From contig NZ_AP025316.1 of NCBI RefSeq assembly GCF_036492835.1, positions 186,001 through 250,000 on the forward strand: 64,000 bases of DNA, in the 5' to 3' direction. Below, in pieces: positions 21,238-30,416 of this stretch. Under the pieces are notes generated by a model that was given only the letters and a program-made list of their open reading frames with translations, was not told the DNA's origin and ran no database searches. The stretch's first letter is position 1. Each line of letters opens with the position of its first letter. The position numbers were made by a program, and so were the translations under genes. The stretch comes from Fulvitalea axinellae. Its GTDB lineage: Bacteria; Bacteroidota; Bacteroidia; Cytophagales; Cyclobacteriaceae.

Positions 21238-22875
21238 CTATATTTCTTTCTCCATAGAAACCGTAACCGGCCAGCCGGCAAACTGCTTGGCGTCGGGCGA
21301 GGTTACGTCCACGTTTCTTGGCCAGCATTCGAAGGTAACTTCGCGCTTTTCCTTATCGAAACGGATCAGGCCATAGCCCGCCCCGTTCGAATCGGTGTCG
21401 GGATTGGCGTAGGCGTGCATGGTAATGCGATTGTCGAAGCCGTCACGGTATTGGCCAGTCCAAGGTAGTTTATCATTGCCGTTTTTACCGGCTTTTTCGT
21501 CGGCAGGCCACCACCAACGGCTATAAATACTATTCACTATCGCAGGCCCCACAAAAGCCCATGGCCCGTCGTCAAATTCGTCGATCCCATGGCGAACTAC
21601 AGTAGCCAAATGCTGGTCACCGGCAATGTGTACGGCATTAGCTCTTTTAATCGCTCTTAGAGCTTTGTTTCGTCCGGTTTGTGGCCACCCATTCGAATCC
21701 ATATCGGCGTGCAAACGCTGAGCCTTTTTACCATGAAGGTGCGCTCCGCCACAGAATCCCGTCTGCGACAAAACCGCTTTCATATTCTGGGTTCCAGTCT
21801 TTCCCCAAGCGTCCAAAAAGGCCAACTGGCGATCGCCCAACAGTTTAAGCCCCTCTACATCAATTGATTTCGGGTCGTAATCAGGATTGAGGATATGGTC
21901 CGGTCTCGGGCCTTGCTGCGGTATTTTTCCCTTTGGCCCGGACTTAAACTTACGGTCTTCGATTATGGCGAAATCCACGCCGCCCACTACCAGGTTAGTA
22001 TAATATACGCCTATACCGCGCAACACCGGAGTAGGGTCATAAGGATCTGGCAGGTTGGCCGTTTGGCAACGCTCAACCATCTTCACGTATTCCGGGTGGA
22101 AAAAATATCCGCCGTCATTTCCGGCCGACGAAGAGGCTTTCTTACCGCTTTCGCCCCAAAGGTTTCCTTGCCCGATATCATGGTCATCGGGAATACTGAT
22201 GCACGGACGATTGCGGAATGTTTCCCTAAACTGCATCCCGAATTTCAGCCAAGCGGCGGTATGCTCCTTATGGTCGTAAGACTGGTCCCCGGCAAAAAAA
22301 ATCAGATCGGGATTCTGCGCTTCAATATTGCGGACATATTTATCACGAGGGCCACGGTCCTTTTTACTGTTACAGGAAAGCGCTGCCAAAACGATATTCT
22401 TCTTGTTGACAGGGTCTTTGCGCACAAGCCCTTCAAAACTTGCCTTCTTCCCATGCAGGATTCTGTAAGGCACATCGAGCGAATGGTCCCAATTCTCCAC
22501 CCTAAACAATGCGGACCATCCCAAATCGTTTACCTTTTCCCGCGCTATTTCCGTCCACTTGCCGTCACGTTTTACCTCAAGCCGTACTTCGCGGGTCTCG
22601 TCAGGGTATAAAGGAAAAAGTTGAGCCGACAGCTTAAGCGTCCCGTTTGATACGGTATAAAGACCGAAGGCCACCACATCTTCTCGCTTTACCTTCAAAT
22701 CGATGATTCCCCCTTGTTTCCGGTTCCACCAATCATTGATGGCCAGAATATCCACATTCTTAAACGGAGCAATTACTGGCGGTTTCATTTCCGACAGGTC
22801 CCTATTCTTTTTACTTGAACAGGACATTCCCGCCAAACAGGCCATAAAGAACAAGCCAATCCAAAAAACTCTCAT
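21238..22875 (-). CDS. PhoD-like metallophosphatase lipoprotein
   Basis: A 545-residue protein with a lipoprotein signal ending GMSC, so it should be membrane-anchored outside the cytoplasm. After an N-terminal beta-domain the metallophosphatase core follows the alkaline phosphatase D / PhoD-like plan: SCNSKK, FFAGDQSY, PDDHDIGQGN and the late IAGDQHLATVV with metal-binding Asp and His. These enzymes are calcium- or iron-dependent phosphodiesterases or phosphatases. The C-terminal part carries Trp-rich and FECWPRN segments common in this branch. It is a single gene. Confidence 0.82.
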   Translation of the reverse strand: MRVFWIGLFFMACLAGMSCSSKKNRDLSEMKPPVIAPFKNVDILAINDWWNRKQGGIIDLKVKREDVVAFGLYTVSNGTLKLSAQLFPLYPDETREVRLEVKRDGKWTEIAREKVNDLGWSALFRVENWDHSLDVPYRILHGKKASFEGLVRKDPVNKKNIVLAALSCNSKKDRGPRDKYVRNIEAQNPDLIFFAGDQSYDHKEHTAAWLKFGMQFRETFRNRPCISIPDDHDIGQGNLWGESGKKASSSAGNDGGYFFHPEYVKMVERCQTANLPDPYDPTPVLRGIGVYYTNLVVGGVDFAIIEDRKFKSGPKGKIPQQGPRPDHILNPDYDPKSIDVEGLKLLGDRQLAFLDAWGKTGTQNMKAVLSQTGFCGGAHLHGKKAQRLHADMDSNGWPQTGRNKALRAIKRANAVHIAGDQHLATVVRHGIDEFDDGPWAFVGPAIVNSIYSRWWWPADEKAGKNGNDKLPWTGQYRDGFDNRITMHAYANPDTDSNGAGYGLIRFDKEKREVTFECWPRNVDVTSPDAKQFAGWPVTVSMEKEI

Positions 22876-23364
22876 AGTTTAATCATTAATTAATAAAAAA
22901 AACAGCTAGACAAAACACAAACAACTGTAAAACAACGTATTCCGCCATAGGGCAATTATATCCAATGTCACTTACACACTCGGTCAAAACTTACCTAAAA
23001 ACCCGAAAACTGTGCCCGGAAAACATAATTGACAAGATAGATACGCCAATTGGGATCAATATGCAGTAAGTAAAAGCATGTGACGAAAGGCTGAGAAAGG
23101 ACTGCCTCCGGCTAGCCATAAAGAAACCGCATTGTCATCGCAAAGTAATTTTCCAACACAAAATGTATCCAATAGCCGGAACCGTGGGACACTCACCTAC
23201 GATGCTGTGGTTTTTCGTTTTTCGCAAGCGTTTCGTCCCTCGAATTAGCCAAATCGTTACTTTGTCTCATCGATTTTTTGGGCGGACCAGCCACTTGCGC
23301 TTGGTCTTTCCGGCATATTGCCGTGTTATTTTCGTTCGTTTTTTTCATTATTTTAAAAGTAGCC
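22876..23364. other. Divergent intergenic region
   Basis: About 490 bases between divergent genes 21238-22875 and 23365-24573. It must hold both promoters. A TTACTTTG box about 100 bases before 23365 is a weak -7 candidate. No ORF or repeat stands out. Confidence 0.4.
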
Positions 23365-24573
23365 ATGGATTCAAAAAAGCGACTTGTGTTAGTCGATGCG
23401 CTCAGGGGATGGGCGCTATTTATGATCGTATTGATTCATTTTGTCGAAAAGTTTAATTTTTACATCCCGCCTGAAGTTAACTGGTTATTTTCGCCAGAGA
23501 CGGATCGGGCCGTATTTGAGTACACATTCCTGTTAATCAGCGGAAAAGCATATTCCATATTCGCTTTATTGTTCGGGTTAAGCTTCTTTATTCAGCTCAA
23601 CAACCAAGAGTCGCGTGGCGTGGATTTCCGAAAGCGCTTTCTTTGGCGCCTGTTCGTCCTGATGGTATTGGGGCTTGTTCACTCCCTAGTCTATGACGGT
23701 GACATTCTCTCGATGTACGCGATTATGGGCTTTCCCTTGGTCGCCTTGTACAAGGTTCACAACAGGTATCTAATTGCGTTGGCCGTATTGCTGATTATAC
23801 AAACCCCTCTGCTGGCGGAGTTCGGGAAAGCCCTGTTGGATCCGGATTATGTCCGCGTAAAAGCTTTTGGCACAGGGTATTGGCAAGAGGGAAAGAAGGC
23901 CTTTGCCGAAGGGAGTTTTTGGGATGTGATTTCTTTCAATTTTTGGAAAGGAAGAATGCAATGCTGGTCCTGGACCTATTATACCGGGCGCTTTTTCCAG
24001 CTCTTCGGCCTATTCCTGATCGGGTTGGTATTGGGCAGAAAAGGATTCTTTAACAATATCAAGAAATACAAGAAAGCGCTAACCGTAACTTTAGTAGTAT
24101 CGTTGATCATGGTCGGAGTATTTTATACACTGGAAAAAATGACCGGAAGCTTCGGATTCAGCAAAGGCCAACACAGACTTTTCTCTCTTGTCGTAGACTC
24201 TTACGGTGATTTTTCTTTTATCGTTTTGATAGTCACTATTTTCTCTTTGGCATATATCAAAACACCTTCGGCCCGTTTTTTTACCGCACTGGGCACATAC
24301 GGAAAAATGAGCTTGACCAATTACGTTACGCAAGGCTTCCTCGGCCCCTTTTTCTTCTACGGTTTCGGGCTCGGCATGTGGCGTTACTTCGGTGCTACAT
24401 GGTGTCTGATGTTAGGTTTTTTGTTCTTCGGTTTACAACTGTATTTCAGCCACCGTTGGTGTCAAAAATTCCACTATGGGCCTATTGAATGGCTGTGGCG
24501 AGCCTTGACGTATATGGATTTCAGTATTCCGAATAAGAAAAAGGTTGTGGAGAAGGAAGTCTTGGAAGTTTAG
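23365..24573 (+). CDS. DUF418-type multi-pass membrane protein (YeiB-like)
   Basis: About 402 residues from ATG 23365, chosen because MDSKKRLVLVDALRGWAL is the typical opening of DUF418/heparan acetyltransferase-like proteins; longer in-frame starts add a non-typical hydrophobic stretch. Around eight to ten membrane helices are visible, with the family's LRGWALFMIVLIHF start, an SMYAIMGFPL segment and a C-terminal block GKMSLTNYVTQ. Relatives are suggested to move or acylate small molecules across the membrane, but function is generally unproven. Confidence 0.82.
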   Translation: MDSKKRLVLVDALRGWALFMIVLIHFVEKFNFYIPPEVNWLFSPETDRAVFEYTFLLISGKAYSIFALLFGLSFFIQLNNQESRGVDFRKRFLWRLFVLMVLGLVHSLVYDGDILSMYAIMGFPLVALYKVHNRYLIALAVLLIIQTPLLAEFGKALLDPDYVRVKAFGTGYWQEGKKAFAEGSFWDVISFNFWKGRMQCWSWTYYTGRFFQLFGLFLIGLVLGRKGFFNNIKKYKKALTVTLVVSLIMVGVFYTLEKMTGSFGFSKGQHRLFSLVVDSYGDFSFIVLIVTIFSLAYIKTPSARFFTALGTYGKMSLTNYVTQGFLGPFFFYGFGLGMWRYFGATWCLMLGFLFFGLQLYFSHRWCQKFHYGPIEWLWRALTYMDFSIPNKKKVVEKEVLEV

Positions 24574-24589
24574 GTATGATCTTGGAAGA

Positions 24590-24616
24590 GTGTAGGCAGG
24601 GAATCCCTGCCTACAC
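24590..24616. repeat. GTAG-type palindrome (REP-like)
   Basis: A near-perfect 27-base palindrome, GTGTAGGCAGGG then AATCCCTGCCTACAC, follows the DUF418 gene stop. It has the GTAG-stem-CTAC form of REP sequences but a different core from the copies near the CRISPR locus. It may also end transcription between the convergent genes, though no T-run follows. Confidence 0.65.
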
Positions 24617-24628
24617 ATCATTAAATAT

Positions 24629-25855
24629 TTATATTTTTAATTTTCTTATAAATACGAATTCCCTCCATATTAGGTATAACAATAAAAAATTCAACGCTAT
24701 AACCAACAATGACCATAGCTGAAACTCTAATCGCCACCATGGGGGGCCGTCATAGTCAGATCTTTTTGAGCGTGTCCACGCTATAAAAACATCTCCGATA
24801 TCAAGATAGCCACCCAAAAAATATTTCTTCCCATCCTTAATATCCGGAAAGCCAAACTCCTCTATCCCGTTATTTAATTCTTTAACCAATTGAAAATCCC
24901 CATTCGCAAAAGCCGCCCTTGACGCGACGATAGTCGAAGCTGTCCCTATATCCCAAATTACAGGACCGGAATCAATATCTCCCGTACCCTCTGCCCCTCT
25001 AGGGTATTCACGGATAGCACTTAAGCCTAGCCTTTTCTCCAAAAACATCGATTTGAAAACGGCATATTGCTCTCTTGAAAATGAATGATCAATTTCAGGG
25101 AGAAAAGACAATATCAGACTTTGAGAAGAGCCTCTCGCTTCCTCCAGAACTTCGCCTGTCCTCCAATAAACGGAATGCGGAATCAATCCACTTGAATCCA
25201 ATCGTGCCTTTACGTGTGATATCCAATTCTTTAACACCAAGTCATATTTATCCGGAAAAATCCTGTCATGGATAGCCAATGACGATACACAAACACATAC
25301 ATCAGCAGGCCAAGCTTCAGCAGGATATGTCTCTAAAAAAGGAATTTTTGATATACGAAGAGCATTTGATACACGCTCGCAGTTTTCTTTAAATATTTTA
25401 ATTTCGGCCTTATCCCTTTTATTGATTGGCAACACTTCCAACTTTCGCCCTAAAAGACGATTACTCCAACCGGTATAAAACGCTCCATACTTCAACAGCG
25501 TTTCACCCATGAAGATTGACAGTGACTCCTCTGTCCCAATTACGGCCAGAGCATTATCGATCTCATTGATGCCTTCCCGGTATAGTTCCGAATCCGGATC
25601 AAGTTCGGATATGAAATCACACCAAGCCAAACCATATAACGATTCGAAAAACATAAGGCCTTCAGGGAATATATCCTGCATTTTTTGTGATGCTCCCGCC
25701 TCTCTTCTCGCTTGTAAGTATTTTAATTGGCTGTAAAGCTCATGGTCATAAACCGTATATTCAGGCGAAAAGTATAATCGAAAATTTAGCCCCAATACAA
25801 AATAAAAAACAAGAAGGATCAGCGCTGAAAAAATCAATCTCGCAAATATTCTCAT
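24629..25855 (-). CDS. Unrecognised inner-membrane protein with helical central domain
   Basis: A 408-residue protein not matched to a family by eye. An N-terminal membrane helix (LIFSALILLVFYFVLGL) and a C-terminal one (LWSLLVIALNFLLLYLIW) bracket about 340 residues that look alpha-helical, with aromatic-rich and Gly turns (IPHSVYWRTGEVLEEARGSSQS, GPVIWDIGTASTIVASRAA). The spacing recalls alpha/alpha-toroid proteins. The large domain probably faces the periplasm. It is a single gene converging on the DUF418 gene. Confidence 0.55.
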   Translation of the reverse strand: MRIFARLIFSALILLVFYFVLGLNFRLYFSPEYTVYDHELYSQLKYLQARREAGASQKMQDIFPEGLMFFESLYGLAWCDFISELDPDSELYREGINEIDNALAVIGTEESLSIFMGETLLKYGAFYTGWSNRLLGRKLEVLPINKRDKAEIKIFKENCERVSNALRISKIPFLETYPAEAWPADVCVCVSSLAIHDRIFPDKYDLVLKNWISHVKARLDSSGLIPHSVYWRTGEVLEEARGSSQSLILSFLPEIDHSFSREQYAVFKSMFLEKRLGLSAIREYPRGAEGTGDIDSGPVIWDIGTASTIVASRAAFANGDFQLVKELNNGIEEFGFPDIKDGKKYFLGGYLDIGDVFIAWTRSKRSDYDGPPWWRLEFQLWSLLVIALNFLLLYLIWREFVFIRKLKI

Positions 25856-26002
25856 ACCTCTAAAAAAATACTATCAACAATATTCAAATAACCGTTCCAA
25901 GATAAACAGGATTGCCGAATGTAAAAAATATAATTATTCCATTTTCAGACTATTAAACATTCTATTAATAACCTTTGCCATTTGTCACCTGCGAAAGCTC
26001 TC

Positions 26003-27262
26003 TTACTCCCGTCGGCCTACCCAATTATACTTATACTCCGGTAGCCCATGTTCCCTCCTGATTTCGTTTAGCCGGACACTTACGGCCAAGTGCATCGGGG
26101 TTTTCCAACCGGACAACTCAGGGATTTGAGGATAAATGCTTGCGTCGTTATGCTCGGGAGCTTTCCAAGGCTTCCGTTTATATAGATGGATCAGCAAGGC
26201 TTCAGCCACATTTATAAAAAGGGGCGAGAGCACGTAATGACCTTCGGTCTCCCTAAACCGCGGCGAGGCCTCAACTTCCACCCAATCGTCTATATTGCCT
26301 CTTTTCGATCTTTTTCCCTTTTTCGGAGTTTCCGGTGCGGGAGCTATGGACATCTCATGAAAACTTACGTCAAAGTGACGCTCCCAATCGGTGCCTTTAC
26401 GCAAAAAGGTGGAGTCCTTTGTCTCCGCGTCCACCGGGACTTTACAAATCGGCATCGGCTTGGTCTTCATGTCCAAAGCCTTGGTTTCGGCCGTAGGTTT
26501 GGAAATCTCGCCCATACAGTCCCCTACTGGCTGGGAGGCTCCCGCAGTGGGATAAAACATGGTCGACGGGAAATCAGTTTCGGTCACATCGTCAAGAAGC
26601 TTCCTGCCGGCCGGAGCGGCCATTAACCTCATAAACGAGGCCCGAATATGGTAACTGAAATTCGGCGATTTGTCACCGTCCATGCACCCTTCCAAATATT
26701 CGCATTTACCCAGAAAATGATCGTCGTTCGACACAGTCCACAGACCGTGGGGTACGCAATTAGGGCCCATTGGGGTAGAGTATTTGTCTATAGACCATGG
26801 TGGCACTCCCCTCCTATTGACTAGGCCCCACATGGCATAGGCCCAGCCTATTTCGTCAAGCGTATCGAACATTACCCGAAAGAATACGTCCCGAGTTTCA
26901 TTGCCACTATAGTCCTGTTTTTCAATGCCCATCCTGTCAAACCAAGCGTACACCGCCCTTGACAAACGCTCCAATACCTCGCTGGGGTCCGTGTACCTTT
27001 GCTTTTCCTTCTTTATATAATCAACCATCTCGACATACTCCCGAAGCGGACCCAGTATGTTGTCATACAATTCCTTGTTGTTTTCATAGGCAAGAGCGGG
27101 AATATCGGCAGGTATTCTATTCCTAAGGGCCTCGGGGCGCAAAATCCCCTGAATAGGCTTAGCCGTAGGTGAGCTAAGAGGTGGCGCCTTGGCAAGTCCA
27201 AATTCGCCAGAAAGGCTTCTGTCATTTGACCGTTTTTGACTTGTTCTTTGCTGAGCGAACAT
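26003..27262 (-). CDS. M91-like paralogue lacking the zinc motif (likely pseudoenzyme)
   Basis: A 419-residue protein without signal peptide. It aligns with the peptidase at 18375: APAGRKLL matches RPAGRQLI, SPLFINVAEALLIH (residues 346-359) lies where that protein has TPFVDLAHELGH, and NEIRREHGLPEY matches ENGVRQEHGVPSR at the C terminus. The HExxH residues are replaced by AEALLIH, so zinc peptidase activity is probably lost. The N terminus carries AKPIQGIL near residues 34-41, like the PIQ motif of other orphans here. It might bind the same target without cutting, or be an altered effector. No frameshift is seen. Single gene. Confidence 0.6.
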   Translation of the reverse strand: MFAQQRTSQKRSNDRSLSGEFGLAKAPPLSSPTAKPIQGILRPEALRNRIPADIPALAYENNKELYDNILGPLREYVEMVDYIKKEKQRYTDPSEVLERLSRAVYAWFDRMGIEKQDYSGNETRDVFFRVMFDTLDEIGWAYAMWGLVNRRGVPPWSIDKYSTPMGPNCVPHGLWTVSNDDHFLGKCEYLEGCMDGDKSPNFSYHIRASFMRLMAAPAGRKLLDDVTETDFPSTMFYPTAGASQPVGDCMGEISKPTAETKALDMKTKPMPICKVPVDAETKDSTFLRKGTDWERHFDVSFHEMSIAPAPETPKKGKRSKRGNIDDWVEVEASPRFRETEGHYVLSPLFINVAEALLIHLYKRKPWKAPEHNDASIYPQIPELSGWKTPMHLAVSVRLNEIRREHGLPEYKYNWVGRRE

Positions 27263-27579
27263 TCTTTCTATCTTAAAGCCAAAGTCAGGTAATTGGTACG
27301 CTTGCGAAAAAGAAACACTACTTGCCAGAAGCTCATAAGCTTTATATTAGGAGACCAACTTCGATATCAAGACACAGGGACTTTTGTAAAGGACATTGTC
27401 TCAGCTTAAATGTTCGGGCCATAATAATCAAAGGCCTTGCCTTTATCTCATGCCGAGCTCCATTAATTATGTCTAGCGCTTTTTTTTCAACAAACACAAA
27501 AGACATTGATTAAATTAGTGCAATTGTTTCTTATTCATATGTCACTGGCTAAGAATGTTTATTTTTTTAACTTCACCCT
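27263..27579. other. Divergent intergenic region
   Basis: About 317 AT-rich bases between divergent genes. Promoters for both must be here; no repeat, hairpin or ORF is convincing. Confidence 0.4.
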
Positions 27580-29247
27580 ATGATTAAAAAAATATCCATT
27601 TTCGTCCTACTGTTTTTCTTTGCTTTCGGAGCAATACACGCCCAAGACGCCCAAACACGGGCCTCTGTTATGCCGGCCGTCAATAAAATTATCACCGGTA
27701 TAAATATGCTCACTTACCGTACCCGCATATACCCCAAGTTTTACGGACAGTATTACCGGCGCTATCTCAAAACCGAGAAGGACTTCAAAGGTCCATTTCA
27801 CAAAAAGGACTTTAGGATTTGGATAAAAAAGACCCGGTTTCAGGACGCGAAGGAGAGTGTAAAGCACCTTCCCGGAAACTGGCCGGATATATTCCAGAAA
27901 GATTTGGAAGCTCTGGACAAACTTCAGGTCTCTGAGCCCGCGCTTAACGACTCGTTGGAAATCTTGACCAAAGACCAAGCCTTGCGTGGAGCCCTCCATA
28001 AAGAGGTAAAAGAGAAGGTCTTTCGGTTAATGATAACATACCCTACAGAGCACAAAGTGTTAATGGAAAAAATATACCGCCAACTAACGGAAATCAGCTC
28101 GAAATACCCGAAACCCGACAAAAGCAACCCTTGGGTCCGGTCCGGTGACCTGATGTTGGAATCTATCGAAAACTCTTTGAAAGTATTGGCCGCGCTCAAA
28201 AAAGAACAACCGCCACAGGTCTATAAAAGGTATCTTGACCGGGTGGACAGCATCGCCTCGACGCTTAAAAGCGGGCGCGACGAGCTGTTGCAAGGCTTAA
28301 AGACGTACCCGGGCAACGGTATTGACCCCTATTCCAACTTCGACTGGTTTGTTCGTGAACTTACCAAATTCGCAAACTCCGTACGCACATATAAGAAAAC
28401 ATACCGTCACAGCCATCACAACACGGCGCTCTTACACTATAATAATGTGGTGGGAGTTTATAACCGCTTTGTGGTATTAAGTGCCGACTCCACAAACCAA
28501 AAAGTTCCGCCGGCTTTTTTGATCAAGCACATCTATAAAAAATGGTTTGTAAAAATCGAAGCTGAGGAATCCGAATCTGACCAACCGGATGCCGGCGTTA
28601 AAGAACAAGAGCGGAAACCTCGTGAACTGGTTTCCGAAGTCAGGAAACCGCAACAGAAAGCCGAAAAACCGAGCCGACCTTTGCCCAACAATATCACCGA
28701 AAACCTGAACATGGAAGGCTTTAGGCCCAATAACCTGATATTGCTTCTGGACGTTTCGGGCAGTATGAACAAGCCCGGAAGGCTTCCGCTTTTCAAAGAG
28801 GCCCTTAAGCAAGTGTCATCCATTATGAGAAAGGAAGACGTGTTTACCGTCGTGCTTTACTCGAACAACGCCCAAGTACTTTTCGAACGCAAACCGTTTA
28901 CCAGCAAAAAGGTACTGAAACAACTTCTGGCCCTTTCCTCCAAAGGAAAAACGAACGCTATTTTGGGAATAGAAAAGGCCTACCAACTAGCCAACCAAGC
29001 GTTTGACGCTTCACAAAACAACAGGATACTGATGATCACGGACGGCGATTTCACATTGCCTCACCGCCTTTTCCAAACCGTCAAATCCCACAACGAACGC
29101 GTCCAGTTCTCGGTCTTCGATTTTGGCGAACGAAAAGGCAAAAACGACAACCTGCGTCACCTCGCCAAATTTGGCAAGGGGAGTTATGTGCCCATTAGCC
29201 AAGACAACCATATCAGCGCTTTGTTGTATGAGTTGCGGGCGAAGTGA
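27580..29247 (+). CDS. Secreted von Willebrand factor A domain protein
   Basis: A 555-residue protein with a signal peptide (MIKKISIFVLLFFFAFGAIHAQ). The first 330 residues are helical, Lys-rich and unrecognised; a Pro/Lys/Glu-rich linker follows. The C-terminal vWA domain has an intact MIDAS: DVSGSM near residue 390, a Thr in KGKTNAI, and ITDGDF. Such domains bind protein ligands through a metal ion. It is a single gene; no MoxR ATPase lies nearby, so a Bat-type operon is not supported. Confidence 0.82.
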   Translation: MIKKISIFVLLFFFAFGAIHAQDAQTRASVMPAVNKIITGINMLTYRTRIYPKFYGQYYRRYLKTEKDFKGPFHKKDFRIWIKKTRFQDAKESVKHLPGNWPDIFQKDLEALDKLQVSEPALNDSLEILTKDQALRGALHKEVKEKVFRLMITYPTEHKVLMEKIYRQLTEISSKYPKPDKSNPWVRSGDLMLESIENSLKVLAALKKEQPPQVYKRYLDRVDSIASTLKSGRDELLQGLKTYPGNGIDPYSNFDWFVRELTKFANSVRTYKKTYRHSHHNTALLHYNNVVGVYNRFVVLSADSTNQKVPPAFLIKHIYKKWFVKIEAEESESDQPDAGVKEQERKPRELVSEVRKPQQKAEKPSRPLPNNITENLNMEGFRPNNLILLLDVSGSMNKPGRLPLFKEALKQVSSIMRKEDVFTVVLYSNNAQVLFERKPFTSKKVLKQLLALSSKGKTNAILGIEKAYQLANQAFDASQNNRILMITDGDFTLPHRLFQTVKSHNERVQFSVFDFGERKGKNDNLRHLAKFGKGSYVPISQDNHISALLYELRAK

Positions 29248-29453
29248 TAACGACAAGGTTAAAGTCACTCACCAAAAGCCATAACTATAGCAAGTTGGGC
29301 TAAAATAGATACAACTAAATCGCCCATCGGACACATTATTAATGAATTGACCACTTATCCATTTTCCCCGTCATTTCGGGAGTTTTTAATAAAAATGCGG
29401 TAAGTATTGTCCCCATTGTTATTCTTCAATCTTCATTAGAGTGAGTACTAAAA

Positions 29454-30053
29454 ATGAAAATGATGAAGTTATTAAAAATTAACTCTAGTGGACGAAGGGG
29501 AATGTCGATTAGCCGTCAGAAGGTTGACGAGATTGTTTCCAAATTGTTGGTTAAGTACCCCAGCGCAGATGTTCGGGTTAGGGATACGGCCTATGATAAC
29601 TTGCCATTTCTTAGCGACCACTTTATTGAGGCCATCTTTCGAAATGATGACTTGAGCGAAGAACAACGAGGCGCTATCCAGCTATCGGATCGGCTTGTAA
29701 ATGAACTTATGGAAAGCGATATTATTGTAATAGGTGCGCCGATGTATAATTTTGGGATTCCGGCCTGTTTGAAAGCGTATTTTGATTTAATAGCGAGGGC
29801 GGGGAAAACGTTTCGATATACCGAACAAGGCTATCCTATCGGATTATTGAAAAATAAAAAGGCGATAGTTGTTATTGCTACAGGAGGGGTTCCAATAGGT
29901 AGTCCTATGGATTTTTCCAAAAACTATATTGCCGCTTTCTTGGGTTTTCTGGGCATAGAGGATATTGAATTTATCGCACTGGACGAGAACCGGTTCAAAC
30001 TTGAGGAAAAAGAGAAAAAAGCCGACGAGAAGTTGGCCATGATATTGAATTAA
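29454..30053 (+). CDS. azoR: FMN-dependent NADH-azoreductase family protein
   Basis: A 199-residue flavodoxin-fold protein of the AzoR/NQO branch. The N-terminal strand and phosphate loop (LLKINSSGRRGMSISRQ) and the FMN-contacting APMYNFGIPACLKAYFDLIARAGKTF block are diagnostic, as is ATGGVPIG. It would reduce azo compounds or quinones with NADH. It is the first gene of a three-gene unit: the YCII protein follows after 21 bp and the sigma factor overlaps that one. Several in-frame ATGs (29454, 29460, 29463) make the exact start uncertain by a few residues. Confidence 0.88.
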   Translation: MKMMKLLKINSSGRRGMSISRQKVDEIVSKLLVKYPSADVRVRDTAYDNLPFLSDHFIEAIFRNDDLSEEQRGAIQLSDRLVNELMESDIIVIGAPMYNFGIPACLKAYFDLIARAGKTFRYTEQGYPIGLLKNKKAIVVIATGGVPIGSPMDFSKNYIAAFLGFLGIEDIEFIALDENRFKLEEKEKKADEKLAMILN

Positions 30054-30074
30054 ACGACATAAGAAGCGCATACG

Positions 30075-30416
30075 ATGAAAGAATTCACATTGATCTTTAG
30101 GATGAATGACGCATCACGGGTGAAACCCTCTCCCGAGCAGATGCAGGAAAGGATGAATTGGTTGGCGGGCATAGCTTCACAAAATAAACTCGTTGACAAG
30201 GGCAATTCGCTATTGCCGGACACCAAGAGTGCCAAAACTGTCATGTCCGAAGATCTTGTTACTGATGGACCTTACACGGAAATAAAAGAGTTCATCGTTG
30301 GTTATGTCATAATAAGGGCCGAAGATATTAATGAAGCCGTTGAGATAGCCAAAGCCAATCCTATTTTTAAGATTGGAGGAAATATTGAAGTCCGGGAAGT
30401 CCTAAAGCGGGATTAG
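30075..30416 (+). CDS. YCII-related (DGPF) small protein
   Basis: A 113-residue protein of the YCII/DGPF family (ferredoxin-like fold). The name-giving motif appears as DGPYTEIKEFIVGY. Genes of this family are commonly found beside ECF42-type sigma factors, as here. Its molecular role is unknown; it may take part in sensing for the sigma factor. Its stop TAG shares the G at 30416 with the GTG start of the next gene, which suggests translational coupling. Confidence 0.88.
   Translation: MKEFTLIFRMNDASRVKPSPEQMQERMNWLAGIASQNKLVDKGNSLLPDTKSAKTVMSEDLVTDGPYTEIKEFIVGYVIIRAEDINEAVEIAKANPIFKIGGNIEVREVLKRD

Noticed and set aside
27580-29247. vWA gene considered as part of a MoxR/Bat stress operon
   Set aside because: No MoxR ATPase or other Bat genes are adjacent.
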